Both the position numbers and the translations under genes were made by a program. The notes under the pieces were generated by a model. That model did not search any database. It was not told where the DNA came from and worked only from the letters and a program-made list of their open reading frames with translations. From NCBI GenBank assembly GCA_937952135.1, contig CALFYL010000157.1:1-31051 (forward strand): 31,051 bases of DNA. Direction: 5' to 3'. This DNA comes from an uncultured Planctomycetia bacterium (GTDB lineage Bacteria > Planctomycetota > UBA1135 > GCA-002686595). Shown here piece after piece: positions 1-7,530 of the stretch (the first letter of the stretch is position 1; every line of letters begins with the position of its first letter).

Positions 1-1274
1 AGACCTGGGACAACATCGTCAAGTTCGGCGGCTACGGCTTCAACAAGTCGCACTCGACGGCCTACGCGCTGATCACGTACCAGACGGCGTACCTGAAGGC
101 GAACCACCGCGTCGAGTTCCTCGCGGCCAACATGGCCTGCGAAATGGAAACCTCGGACAAGGTCAAGGCGCTCTTCGACGACGCGCGGCGCGCGGGAGTC
201 GAGGTGCGCGGGCCGGACCTGCGCCATTCGGGCTGGCGTTTCGAGCCCGAGGAAGGCGCGATCCGCTACGGCCTCGGCGCGATCAAGGGCACCGGCGAGA
301 AGGCGATCGAAGCGCTGCTGACGGCGCGCGCGCAGTTGCGCGAACGCAGCGCGGCGCTGACGTTCCACGACCTGTGCCGCGAGGTCGATCCGCAGGAAAC
401 GCCCAAGGCGTGCTGGGAAACACTGATCAAGGCGGGCGCGCTCGACTTCACCGGCCACGACCGCGGCGCGTTGAGCGCGGCGCTCGACGCGGCCATGAAC
501 GAGTCGGCGCGCGCGGCGGCGGACCGCAAGTCGGGCCAGGGCTCGCTGTTCGACGCGCCCGCGCAGAGCGCGCGCCCCGCGGCGCCGCGCGCACCCGCGG
601 AGGGTATCGACGCGGCCAAAGCCTGGACGCGCTCGGAAACGCTGAAAGCCGAACGCGAAGTGCTCGGCTTCTACTTCTCGGGCCATCCGCTCGAGGAGCG
701 TGCGGGGTTGTTCTCGATCCTCTCGAGCTGCAAGACCACCGAGTTGCTCGAACGCGGTCAAGGCGCCGAGGTGCTGCTCGCGGGCCTGATCGTCGGCTTC
801 GCCGTGTCGGTCGTGAAGTCGGGCAAGCTCGCGGGCCAGAAGATGGCGCGCTTCAAGCTCGAGGATCTCGACGGCGCCGTCGGCGTGACCGTGTTTCCAC
901 GCGGCTACGAGCAATTCAAGGCGCGGCTCGTCGAGGACACGGTCGTCATCGTGCGCGGGAAGGTCGAGGAGCGCGCGGACGAAGCGGCGCTGATGCTCGA
1001 GGAAGTGCTGAGCATCGAAGAGGCGCTGGCGCGCTTCGAAGGCGGCTTGATGGTGACGCTCGAGCCGGAGGACGCCGGACTGCTGCAGCCGCTGCGCGAC
1101 ACGCTCGCGAAGCACCAGGGCAAGCGTCCGGTGTACTTCCAGGTGCGCGGCGGCGACGGCTTCGTGCGGCGCGTGCGCGCCGGCAGCAGCCACCGCGTGC
1201 ACATCAGCGCGGAGCTCGCGGAGTCGATCGACCGCTTGCTCGGTCGCGGCCGCGTGCGCCTCGCGCGGCTCTGA
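1..1274 (+). CDS. dnaE: DNA polymerase III subunit alpha, C-terminal part (5' truncated by window edge)
   Basis: This is the C-terminal third (423 codons visible, reading frame from base 3) of the replicative DNA polymerase III alpha subunit. The first visible residues carry the family stretch YGFNKSHSTAYALITYQTAYLK, shown here only by its core FNKSHS and AYLK pieces, followed by the LAANMAC region. A helix-hairpin-helix-like region follows (around bases 370-480). QGSLF at 537-551 looks like the internal beta-clamp binding motif. An OB-fold of the tRNA_anti type spans about 765-1010 (LLAGLIVGF to VTVFPRGYE). The C-terminal tail after base 1040 matches the usual end of DnaE. The catalytic and PHP domains lie outside the window. 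The next gene on the same strand starts 187 bp downstream, so co-transcription is possible but not shown. Confidence 0.95.
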   Translation, partial: TWDNIVKFGGYGFNKSHSTAYALITYQTAYLKANHRVEFLAANMACEMETSDKVKALFDDARRAGVEVRGPDLRHSGWRFEPEEGAIRYGLGAIKGTGEKAIEALLTARAQLRERSAALTFHDLCREVDPQETPKACWETLIKAGALDFTGHDRGALSAALDAAMNESARAAADRKSGQGSLFDAPAQSARPAAPRAPAEGIDAAKAWTRSETLKAEREVLGFYFSGHPLEERAGLFSILSSCKTTELLERGQGAEVLLAGLIVGFAVSVVKSGKLAGQKMARFKLEDLDGAVGVTVFPRGYEQFKARLVEDTVVIVRGKVEERADEAALMLEEVLSIEEALARFEGGLMVTLEPEDAGLLQPLRDTLAKHQGKRPVYFQVRGGDGFVRRVRAGSSHRVHISAELAESIDRLLGRGRVRLARL

Positions 1275-1400
1275 CCGCCAGCGCGGCCACGGCGGCGCCT
1301 TGTGCGCCGGGGGGCCCCAACGGGCGCCCACAGCGGCGTTTCCCGCGTTCGGCCCGACCTGGAAGCAAGTTCCATCAGCCGAGGGACGCAGCGCCCGATA

Positions 1401-1442
1401 GCGGACGAGCGGCCGGCTCCGGCCGTCCGACCCCTCGTCCGC
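1401..1442 (+). promoter_or_regulatory. Two-tier RNA hairpin just upstream of the RapZ-C gene
   Basis: A perfect 9-bp outer stem (1401-1409 with 1434-1442) encloses an inner hairpin (1410-1425, 7-bp stem) stacked directly on it. It ends 19 bases before the ATG at 1462. There is no T-tract after it, so it does not look like a plain intrinsic terminator. A structured 5' leader for the downstream cassette is the more natural reading. The pairing is seen directly; the regulatory role is inferred. Confidence 0.45.
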
Positions 1443-1461
1443 ACCCGGGAAACCTGTCGCG

Positions 1462-1827
1462 ATGGACCGTTGCAAGCGTCTCACGTTGGTCACGTTCGGC
1501 TTCAAGTACGGACCGCCCAACACCAACTACTACTTCGACGTCAGCTTCCTGAAGAACCCCGCGCGCGAGGCCGGCTGGTCGCTGTTCTCCGCGCCCGATG
1601 CGTCGATGCGCTCGTTCGTGCTGTCGCAGCCCTTGTGCGCGCAGTTCCTCGACACCGCGACGCCGCTGGTGAAGCTGCTGCTGGAGTGCGACGACGACGT
1701 GCGCGTCGGGCTGGGCTGCTCCTCGGGGCGCCACCGCTCGGTGATCGTCGCCGAAGAGCTCGCACGGCGCCTCGAATCGAGCGAACTCTCCGTGCGCGTC
1801 GTCCACCGCGAGGAGGTGCTCTCGTGA
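1462..1827 (+). CDS. Stand-alone RapZ C-terminal domain protein
   Basis: This 121-residue protein resembles only the C-terminal domain of RapZ (YvcJ/DUF488-unrelated, formerly YhbJ). Residues 11-33 (TFGFKYGPP, then FDVSFLKNP) and 85-93 (GCSSGRHRS) match the two RapZ hallmarks, usually written SFGFKYG...FDVRFLPNP and GCTGGxHRSV, and a final HRE parallels the RapZ end. The N-terminal P-loop kinase-like domain is absent: there is no GxSGxGKS before base 1462 in this frame. In Escherichia coli the RapZ C-terminal domain binds the small RNAs GlmZ/GlmY and glucosamine-6-phosphate. Whether this protein keeps either activity is unknown. The stop codon overlaps the GTG start of the next gene (GTGA at 1824-1827), so the two are probably translationally coupled. 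A structured leader lies just upstream. The family call is firm; the function is inference. Confidence 0.85.
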   Translation: MDRCKRLTLVTFGFKYGPPNTNYYFDVSFLKNPAREAGWSLFSAPDASMRSFVLSQPLCAQFLDTATPLVKLLLECDDDVRVGLGCSSGRHRSVIVAEELARRLESSELSVRVVHREEVLS

Positions 1828-4685
1828 GAGTCGCCGTCCTCATCGCCTCGCGCAACCGGCCCGATCTCGTCGACGCCGCCGTCAACTACTTCGGCGAGTC
1901 GGTCACCACTCCGCACGACCTGTACGTCGTCGAGTGCGGCACCGACACGGACAAGCTCTCTTCCCACAGCACGCTGTGGTACGCCGATCCGCAGTTCAAG
2001 GGCAAGCTCTACGGCCACGCGCTGGCGCTCGAGGCCGCGCGCGCGGCGGGCGTCTACGACTACTACTTCGTGATGATGAACGACGCGGTCTTCGAGCCCG
2101 GCGTCGACGTGCTGCGCACGTTGATCGAGCAACTCGAGCACGAGCCGCGCATGGCGATCCTCTCCCCCACCAACTCGGGCGGGGGCTATCCGGGCGCGTC
2201 GAAGCAACGTTCGCGCGGCTGGCGCGCGGTGACGACCTGCGACTATCTCGCGTTCCTGATGCGCGCGAGCGCGCTCGACGAGGTCGGCTTCCTCAACCCG
2301 AAGTTCCAGTACTGCTGGGGCGCGATCCACGAGCTCTCCTACAAGCTCTACCGCGCCGGCTGGTTCGTCGCGTACTCCGACGCGATCAGCTACACGCACC
2401 TCGGCGGCTCGACCTACGGCCAGCCGGGCACGCGCACGATCTCGCGCGAGGAGTACCAGCAGCGCGCCAAGCGCTTCGCCTTCGACTACTTCCGGCGCAC
2501 CTGGGGCGACAACTGGGACGAGACCTTCTGGGAGGCGACCGCGGGCCACGACATCGCGATCAACACCTTCGCCGAGCACAAGAAGCTCTGGTCGAGCGCC
2601 TACGGCGACGCGGAGCTGCGCGAGCTCGGCTATGACCCGACGCTCCTGAGCACGACGAACAGCGGGCTCGTCGGCGCGCACTCGCACCCGACCGCCTCGC
2701 GGCTGACGGCGCGCCGCGACGGCGTGAAGCTGCACCTGGGCTGCGGGCCCGAGAAGCGCGCCGGCTGGATCAACATCGACGCGAACGCCTCCGCCGCGCC
2801 CGACATCGTCGGCTCGGTCGAAGCACTGCCGCAGTTCGAGACCGCCTCGGTGGACGCCATCGAAGCGTGCCATCTGTTCGAGCACCTGACCTACACCCAG
2901 GCGAAGACGGCGCTCGTCGAGTGGGCGCGCGTGCTCAAGCCCGGCGGCGAGCTGCTGCTCGAGCTGCCCGACTTCGAAGCCTGCGTGCGCATCCTCGGCA
3001 AGTACCGGGACGACCGCGGCTTCGACCTCGGCTTGATCGGGATCTTCGGCTGGCCGCCGGCGATCGACGAGGAGGGCGTGCCGCAGATCCACAAGTGGGG
3101 CTGGTCGCGCGCAAGCATCGCGGAAGCGCTGCGCGAAGTGGGCTTCGAGCAAGTCGCGTTCGGACCGGTCACGCAGACCTGGCGCGTGGCGGCCAAGGTC
3201 GGCCGCGACATGCGCCTGCGCGCTGTGCGCGCGAGCGCGGCGGGGAACTCGGGCGCGAAGACGACGCGCACGCCGAGCGCCGCGAGAATCCAAGCTGCGG
3301 GAGCGAGCTCGACGCCCGCGAAGAGCGCCGCGCCGCAATCGAATTCGAAGCCGCTGAGCTCGCCCGCGCCTCGGTCGCCGTCATCGAGCGCGCCCGGGCC
3401 CGCGCGGAGCGAGCCCTACCCGCTCGCCACCGCCGCGAAGTTCCGTGTGTTCGCGTGGCCCAACTGGGCCGATGCTCGCGAGCTCGGGTTCCTGCTCAAC
3501 GCCGCGGGCCGGCCGCTGGTCGGACGCGACGACGTGTGCCTGTGCCTGCGACGCGATCCGCGCCTCGACCCGCCCGAGGAGGTCGTCGTCGCCGCGCTGC
3601 AGGCGGCGCACGCGCGCACGCTGGGCGAGGGCCGACCCATCGAGGTGCTGCTCGTCGACGACGAGCTCGCGCCCGGCGACTGGCCGGCGCTCGGACAGGC
3701 CATCGACTGCGCCTTTGCGCTTCCGTCGTCGACGAACGGCGAGCGCGCCACGCTCTACGCGGCGCTCGGCGCCAAGGTCGTGCACAGCGTGGACGCCCTC
3801 ACGGTCGCGCTCGGCGCCCAGGCCGCTCCGCCCGAAATGGCCTACTCCAAGGACGTTCTCGACAGCGTCGACTGGGACGTCGTCGCGCGCATCAAGGAGC
3901 TGCACCCGTGGTTCTATCCGGTGACCTTGGGCAACCTCCAGGTGACGCCGGGCGTCGGCGCCCACGTCGCGCCGGAGTACCTCACGAATCGGGTGCGCAA
4001 CCGCGCGACGATCCTGGTCGACGAAGTCGCGAAGGCGATCGACCTGCGCGGCAAGTCGGTGCTCGAGCTCGCCTGCAACTGCGGCTTCTGGTCGGCGCGC
4101 TACGCCGAGCGCGGCGCGACGCGGGTCGTCGGCATGGAAGGCCGCGAGAAGTACGTCGAGCAGGCGCGCCTGTACTGGTCGACGAACAAGTTCCTGCCGG
4201 AGGACGCCTACACGTTCCTGCACGGCGACATCGCCGATCCGGCCGCCTGGGCGAAGCTGCGCGAGCTCGGACCGTTCGACGTCGTCCTCTGCGCCGGCAT
4301 CCTCTACCACGTCCCCAACCCCGGCGAGATCCTCGGCTGGGCCGCGGAACTCGCGCGCGAAGCGTTGATCGTCGACACGCGCGTCACCGATGAGCCCGAA
4401 CGGCTCGTGGACGAACCGGGCGAACTGCACTTCAACGCCATCGAGTCGACGCGTCGCAAGGTGACGCCGAACCGCGCGAAACTGCTGCAGCGCATGCAGG
4501 AGCTCGGGTTCGACACGCGGGTGCTGCCCGTGGGCTTCGGAGCTTGCCTCGGCGTGGACGCCGACGACAGCTACGCCGACGGCCGGCGCATCACGGTGCT
4601 CGGAAACGTCCTGCAGGGCGCGTCGCGTCCGACGTCGACCTCGGACTCTCGGAACGAGTCGTCGAGCGCGCGCCGCGCGAGCTGA
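1824..4685 (+). CDS. Multidomain glycosyltransferase family 2 / methyltransferase / methyltransferase fusion
   Basis: This is a 953-residue protein. The GTG start at 1824 is chosen because it overlaps the previous stop (GTGA), has AGGAGG at 1811-1816 as ribosome binding site, and opens directly into the fold (VRVAVLIASRNRPDL). Residues 1-240 resemble a GT-A family 2 glycosyltransferase: NDAV at 86-89 sits at the DxD position, HEL follows in the acceptor region, and YTHLGGST comes later. Residues 303-450 are a class I SAM methyltransferase (LHLGCGPEKRAGW at 303). A Ser/Pro/Ala-rich linker covers about 470-532. Residues 539-665 start with FRVFAWPNW and resemble glycosyltransferase-associated regions, but I cannot name them. 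Residues 700-890 form a second methyltransferase (LELACNCGFW from 747; FDVVLCAGILYHV later). The tail is low-complexity. A role in making and methylating a surface glycan is likely; the substrate is unknown. It converges on the secreted-protein gene. Confidence 0.85.
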   Translation: MRVAVLIASRNRPDLVDAAVNYFGESVTTPHDLYVVECGTDTDKLSSHSTLWYADPQFKGKLYGHALALEAARAAGVYDYYFVMMNDAVFEPGVDVLRTLIEQLEHEPRMAILSPTNSGGGYPGASKQRSRGWRAVTTCDYLAFLMRASALDEVGFLNPKFQYCWGAIHELSYKLYRAGWFVAYSDAISYTHLGGSTYGQPGTRTISREEYQQRAKRFAFDYFRRTWGDNWDETFWEATAGHDIAINTFAEHKKLWSSAYGDAELRELGYDPTLLSTTNSGLVGAHSHPTASRLTARRDGVKLHLGCGPEKRAGWINIDANASAAPDIVGSVEALPQFETASVDAIEACHLFEHLTYTQAKTALVEWARVLKPGGELLLELPDFEACVRILGKYRDDRGFDLGLIGIFGWPPAIDEEGVPQIHKWGWSRASIAEALREVGFEQVAFGPVTQTWRVAAKVGRDMRLRAVRASAAGNSGAKTTRTPSAARIQAAGASSTPAKSAAPQSNSKPLSSPAPRSPSSSAPGPARSEPYPLATAAKFRVFAWPNWADARELGFLLNAAGRPLVGRDDVCLCLRRDPRLDPPEEVVVAALQAAHARTLGEGRPIEVLLVDDELAPGDWPALGQAIDCAFALPSSTNGERATLYAALGAKVVHSVDALTVALGAQAAPPEMAYSKDVLDSVDWDVVARIKELHPWFYPVTLGNLQVTPGVGAHVAPEYLTNRVRNRATILVDEVAKAIDLRGKSVLELACNCGFWSARYAERGATRVVGMEGREKYVEQARLYWSTNKFLPEDAYTFLHGDIADPAAWAKLRELGPFDVVLCAGILYHVPNPGEILGWAAELAREALIVDTRVTDEPERLVDEPGELHFNAIESTRRKVTPNRAKLLQRMQELGFDTRVLPVGFGACLGVDADDSYADGRRITVLGNVLQGASRPTSTSDSRNESSSARRAS

Positions 4686-4770
4686 GCGCGCCGCCCAACG
4701 CGTCGCACTCTTCCCCCTCCAACACAAGGGCCGGGCGTCGATGCGCCGAACCTCAGTCCGGCGCGCTGAG

Positions 4771-4843
4771 CCGCATCAAGGGCAGAACGTCACCGTCAAG
4801 CCGTTGGTGAGGTTCGTCGCCTTGGGCGCCGGCGGGTCGCGGA
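4771..4843 (-). repeat. Duplicated 3' end of the secreted-protein gene (copy 1, vestigial)
   Basis: 73 bp repeat with one mismatch (4775 versus 4967) the segment at 4963-5035, in the same orientation and offset by exactly 192 bp. On the minus strand this copy still encodes RDPPAPKATNLTNGLTVTF plus CP and a TGA stop, but it has no open frame or start upstream. It looks like the left-over 3' end of a tandem paralogue, or of a duplication with the hairpin array between the copies. Confidence 0.85.
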
Positions 4844-4855
4844 GGTAAGCCTCGG

Positions 4856-4955
4856 TTCTTGCGCGCGGCCGCGTGCAAGAAACCGGACAGCCCTTGGGCT
4901 GTCCGGTAGAGGATCCGGAGCGAGCTTTAGCTCGCGACCAGGGTTACGCGACCCT
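4856..4955. repeat. Array of four consecutive hairpins between convergent genes
   Basis: Four inverted repeats follow one another: 4856-4881 (13-bp arms, one G-T type mismatch), 4883-4906 (11-bp perfect arms around TT), 4920-4935 (7-bp perfect arms around TT) and 4940-4955 (5-bp arms, loop TACGCG). They lie between the two copies of the 73-bp direct repeat, and between the ends of the plus-strand fusion gene and the minus-strand secreted-protein gene. There is no long T-tract on either strand. They may serve as a bidirectional 3' end or transcript-stabilising element, or be a REP-like dispersed element; the sequence alone does not decide. Confidence 0.6.
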
Positions 4956-4962
4956 CGCGCAA

Positions 4963-5035
4963 CCGCCTCAAGGGCAGAACGTCACCGTCAAGCCGTTGGT
5001 GAGGTTCGTCGCCTTGGGCGCCGGCGGGTCGCGGA
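4963..5035 (-). repeat. Direct repeat copy 2, inside the 3' end of the secreted-protein gene
   Basis: Functional copy of the 73-bp repeat found at 4771-4843. It contains the last 22 codons and the stop (TGA at 4968-4970) of the secreted-protein gene, so this copy is presumably the parent. Confidence 0.85.
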
Positions 5036-6419
5036 ACCAACCCTGCGCGTGGAACGTGAAGCCGGGGACCACGGGCTGACCGAGCAGCACGTTGTTGCTG
5101 GCCTGCACGTAGGCGTTGATGTCGGCCGCGATCGTGCCGTTGCACTGGCCCGCGGTGCCGCCCGAGTTCTGCGCGGGGGGCAGACGCACCGTGGGCGACT
5201 TGATGCAGAAGAAGCTCGAGCTGCCGGTGGCCCAGGGCAGCGCTTGCTGCTGCAGGCCCACGAAGATCAGGCCTGTCTTTTGGCCTTCGACGTTGCTCGC
5301 GGTGAGCAGCGCCGGCTGGGTTCCAGCGGTGCTGGCGACGCCGTTGAGCGACATCGACGGCGTGCAGCCGTTGGTTGTCGTGCCCGCCGTGCAGTAGGCC
5401 GTGGCGTTGTTGCTGCAGCCGGCGCACGAGCCCGCCGAACCGAGCTTGAGCCAGTAGCTCGAGAACACGTTCGTCGGGTAGCCCCCGAACCAGTAACAGC
5501 CCGAACCCTGGGCCGGGGCGCCGAGCGTGCAGCCCGTGTTGGTGGTGTCGCCCCACATGTCGTTGTCGACGTTCATCCACCAGGAGTCGTCCGTCGCAAG
5601 TCCGTGGCCGCACGGGAAGGGGCTCGACCCGAAGCTCAACCAGGGGCTGTTGTCCGCGCCGCAGGGCACGTTGTAGGTGCAGCCGCTGGGCGTGGAGAGC
5701 GAGGGGTCACCGGCGCGGATGACGCCGACGATCGCCTGGCTCGCCGGGCCCTGGGTGTTGTTCTCGAAGGACCAGACGAAGCTGTCGAGGCGCGGCAGGT
5801 TGTCGTAGAAGCCGTCTCCGTCGCTCTGCATGCAGAACGCGGCGCTGCCGAGATTGATCGTCGCGCGCGTGCAGAAGAACCCGCCGCCCGGCGTCGGGTC
5901 GCCCGGCAGCGGGAAGCCCGCCGCCGCGCCCAGGTCGATGTAGCCGGTCGCGACGCCCGAGAGCGGCCCGGTCCAGGGCGCGCCGCCGAAGTTCTGCAGG
6001 CAGCCGCTCCAGTTCTCGTAGAAACCGAGCTTGACGTCGACGGTGCCCGCCGCAGCCTTGGTGCAGTAGGCGATCTCGAAGCTGTCGATCAGGTTGTCGG
6101 TCGTGGCGCCCGCCGGATTCGTGCCGCCGACGCCGCCCGGGATGCGACCTTCGTCGAAGTACGTGACGCAGGTCGACACCGTGTCGAAGCCGTTGCCGCC
6201 CGTCCAGGTGCAGGTGTTGTTGTAGACGGTGAGGATCGACGCGCGCAGTTGGTGCGCCTCCCAGTCCGGGAGCCAGCGCTTTTCGTCCCAGTCGAACACC
6301 CCGGAGTCGACGATCGGGGTGGTGATCGGGATGGTCTGCTCGGGTCCGATCAAGTTCTGGCCGATCGCCGTGGGAGCGATGCAGACCAGAGCCAAGTACG
6401 TCATGGGGTTGCGGATCAT
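4968..6419 (-). CDS. Secreted cysteine-rich protein with planctomycete-type C-terminal domain
   Basis: This is a 483-residue exported protein of unknown function. The start at 6419 is preferred over upstream codons because AGGAG lies 8 bases before it and a signal peptide begins there (residues 1-20, MIRNPMTYLALVCIAPTAIG, likely cleaved near AIG/Q). The mature part has 18 cysteines and many Gly, Thr and Asn residues, which suggests a disulfide-stabilised beta-rich extracellular protein. Residues about 342-483 form a C-terminal module opening with YCTAG, containing NVEGQKTGLIF and closing with GWFRDPPAPKATNLTNGL; I recognise this arrangement from exported proteins of planctomycetes. Residues 40-330 are not recognised, and no catalytic motif is visible. 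The gene stands alone on the minus strand with its own ribosome binding site. Its 3' end is partly duplicated downstream. Confidence 0.85.
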   Translation of the reverse strand: MIRNPMTYLALVCIAPTAIGQNLIGPEQTIPITTPIVDSGVFDWDEKRWLPDWEAHQLRASILTVYNNTCTWTGGNGFDTVSTCVTYFDEGRIPGGVGGTNPAGATTDNLIDSFEIAYCTKAAAGTVDVKLGFYENWSGCLQNFGGAPWTGPLSGVATGYIDLGAAAGFPLPGDPTPGGGFFCTRATINLGSAAFCMQSDGDGFYDNLPRLDSFVWSFENNTQGPASQAIVGVIRAGDPSLSTPSGCTYNVPCGADNSPWLSFGSSPFPCGHGLATDDSWWMNVDNDMWGDTTNTGCTLGAPAQGSGCYWFGGYPTNVFSSYWLKLGSAGSCAGCSNNATAYCTAGTTTNGCTPSMSLNGVASTAGTQPALLTASNVEGQKTGLIFVGLQQQALPWATGSSSFFCIKSPTVRLPPAQNSGGTAGQCNGTIAADINAYVQASNNVLLGQPVVPGFTFHAQGWFRDPPAPKATNLTNGLTVTFCP

Positions 6420-6753
6420 CGTCGGGACTCCTGAATCTCGAGAAGCGCGAAAGAGGGCGAACGGGGCGCGCTGGGAGGGCGATTGCACGCCGCCGGCAGC
6501 CTGCCCGTGCGATCGCGGGACAAGCCGTGGGGACAATAGCCGCGGGCCGCGGCCGCACTACGCCCGAGGTAAGGCACAGATCGTTTCCGACGGTCGCAAA
6601 ACTGTCAATCCGCGGACCGGATTGCACGCCGCGCGCGAGTCGCGCTGCACCGAGAAACGACCGGCTCGGCGCGAGCCGATCGGGCGCATGGATCGGATGC
6701 GGAGCGACGACGCGCGAGAGCCCGCCGAGAGGCGCGAGCGGCGCAGCGCGGCC
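6420..6753. other. Intergenic region upstream of the secreted-protein gene
   Basis: No coding region is supported here. It should contain the promoter of the secreted-protein gene; a TATTGT on the minus strand near 6535 is a weak candidate for a -10 element but has no convincing -35. Together with the terminator and the stretch 6801-6979, it makes a 560-bp gene-free spacer between the two minus-strand genes. Confidence 0.6.
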
Positions 6754-6800
6754 ACAAAAGCAACATGCGCCCCGCTGCAGCCGAAGCTGCGCGGGGCGCA
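6754..6800 (-). terminator. Intrinsic terminator of the alpha operon, UUCG tetraloop
   Basis: On the minus strand a perfect 10-bp stem (TGCGCCCCGC with GCGGGGCGCA, outer bases 6766-6800) is continued by an inner GCAGC-TTCG-GCTGC stem with one bulged base. It is followed by the T-rich tract GTTGCTTTTGT (6754-6764). It lies about 180 bp after the rplQ stop and is the most terminator-like structure in the window. Confidence 0.85.
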
Positions 6801-6979
6801 CGTCGAGTACGGGTTCAGGTCTGAAACTTCGAAGTCGAGGCGCTGAGCGTCCGGCGCGGCTCGGTCGGCGCTCGCAAACTCCGTCGGGAGGACTCGAGTC
6901 TGGGGAGCGAAGCGCGGGCTGGAACGCGTCGGAACGTGGAGCGCGCGTCACCGGGACCGCGCTGCACGAGAGGAGCCGA

Positions 6980-7384
6980 CTACTTGGCGCCCGCGGCCGG
7001 CGCTTCCGCGGGCTGCTCCACCACGGTTCGTTCGACGAACTCGATGATCGAGCGCTCACCGCCGTCGCCGAGACGGCGCTTCTGCAGCTTGAGGATGCGC
7101 GTGTAGCCGCCGGCGCGCGCCTTGAAGCGCGGCCCGAGGACGTCGAACAGCTTCGCGGTCGCTTCCTTGTCGCGCAGGCGCGCAAAGGCCAGACGCCGAC
7201 GGTGCTGGTTCGACTCCTTGGCAAGCGTCACGAGCTTCTCGATGAACGGGCGCAGGTTGCGCGCCTTGGGCGACGTCGTCGTGATGCGCTCGTGGCGGAT
7301 CAGCGACGCGGCCATGTTGCAAACCATCGCGTCGCGGTGCGCGGTGGTTCGGGACAGATGATTTCCAGCTCTCTGGTGGCGCAT
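6980..7384 (-). CDS. rplQ: 50S ribosomal protein L17
   Basis: This is L17 (134 residues), a large-subunit protein near the peptide exit tunnel. The N-terminus has the family pattern MRHQRAGNHLSRTTAHRDAM, and the core ITTTSPKARNLRPFIEKLVT and GGYTRILKL are typical. The C-terminus ends in a short Ala/Pro/Glu tail (QPAEAPAAGAK), slightly longer than the E. coli protein. It is the last gene of the alpha cluster, 146 bp after rpoA and before the terminator at 6754-6800. The ATG at 7384 has no recognisable Shine-Dalgarno sequence. Confidence 0.97.
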   Translation of the reverse strand: MRHQRAGNHLSRTTAHRDAMVCNMAASLIRHERITTTSPKARNLRPFIEKLVTLAKESNQHRRRLAFARLRDKEATAKLFDVLGPRFKARAGGYTRILKLQKRRLGDGGERSIIEFVERTVVEQPAEAPAAGAK

Positions 7385-7530
7385 GGCAGTACTCGAGTCG
7401 GCGCGTTGCCGGTGTCGTTCGAATCTTTGGGCTAGGGGCGGGCGCGGGAGCGATCAGCAGTTCGTCGTCCGACGCGAAGGCGGCCGCCACGAAGGAGGCC
7501 GGGAAGGTGGCGGGGTGGGTTGCTCGCGAA

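Noticed and set aside
1302..1823. N-terminal extension of the glycosyltransferase fusion to an ATG at 1302
   Set aside because: It would overlap the whole RapZ-C gene in another frame and encodes Arg/Ala-rich sequence; the GTG at 1824 has a ribosome binding site and begins the fold.
5049..6434. Long plus-strand open frame opposite the secreted-protein gene
   Set aside because: Arg/Ala/Val-rich shadow of the minus-strand gene; the minus frame has a signal peptide and a recognisable C-terminal module.
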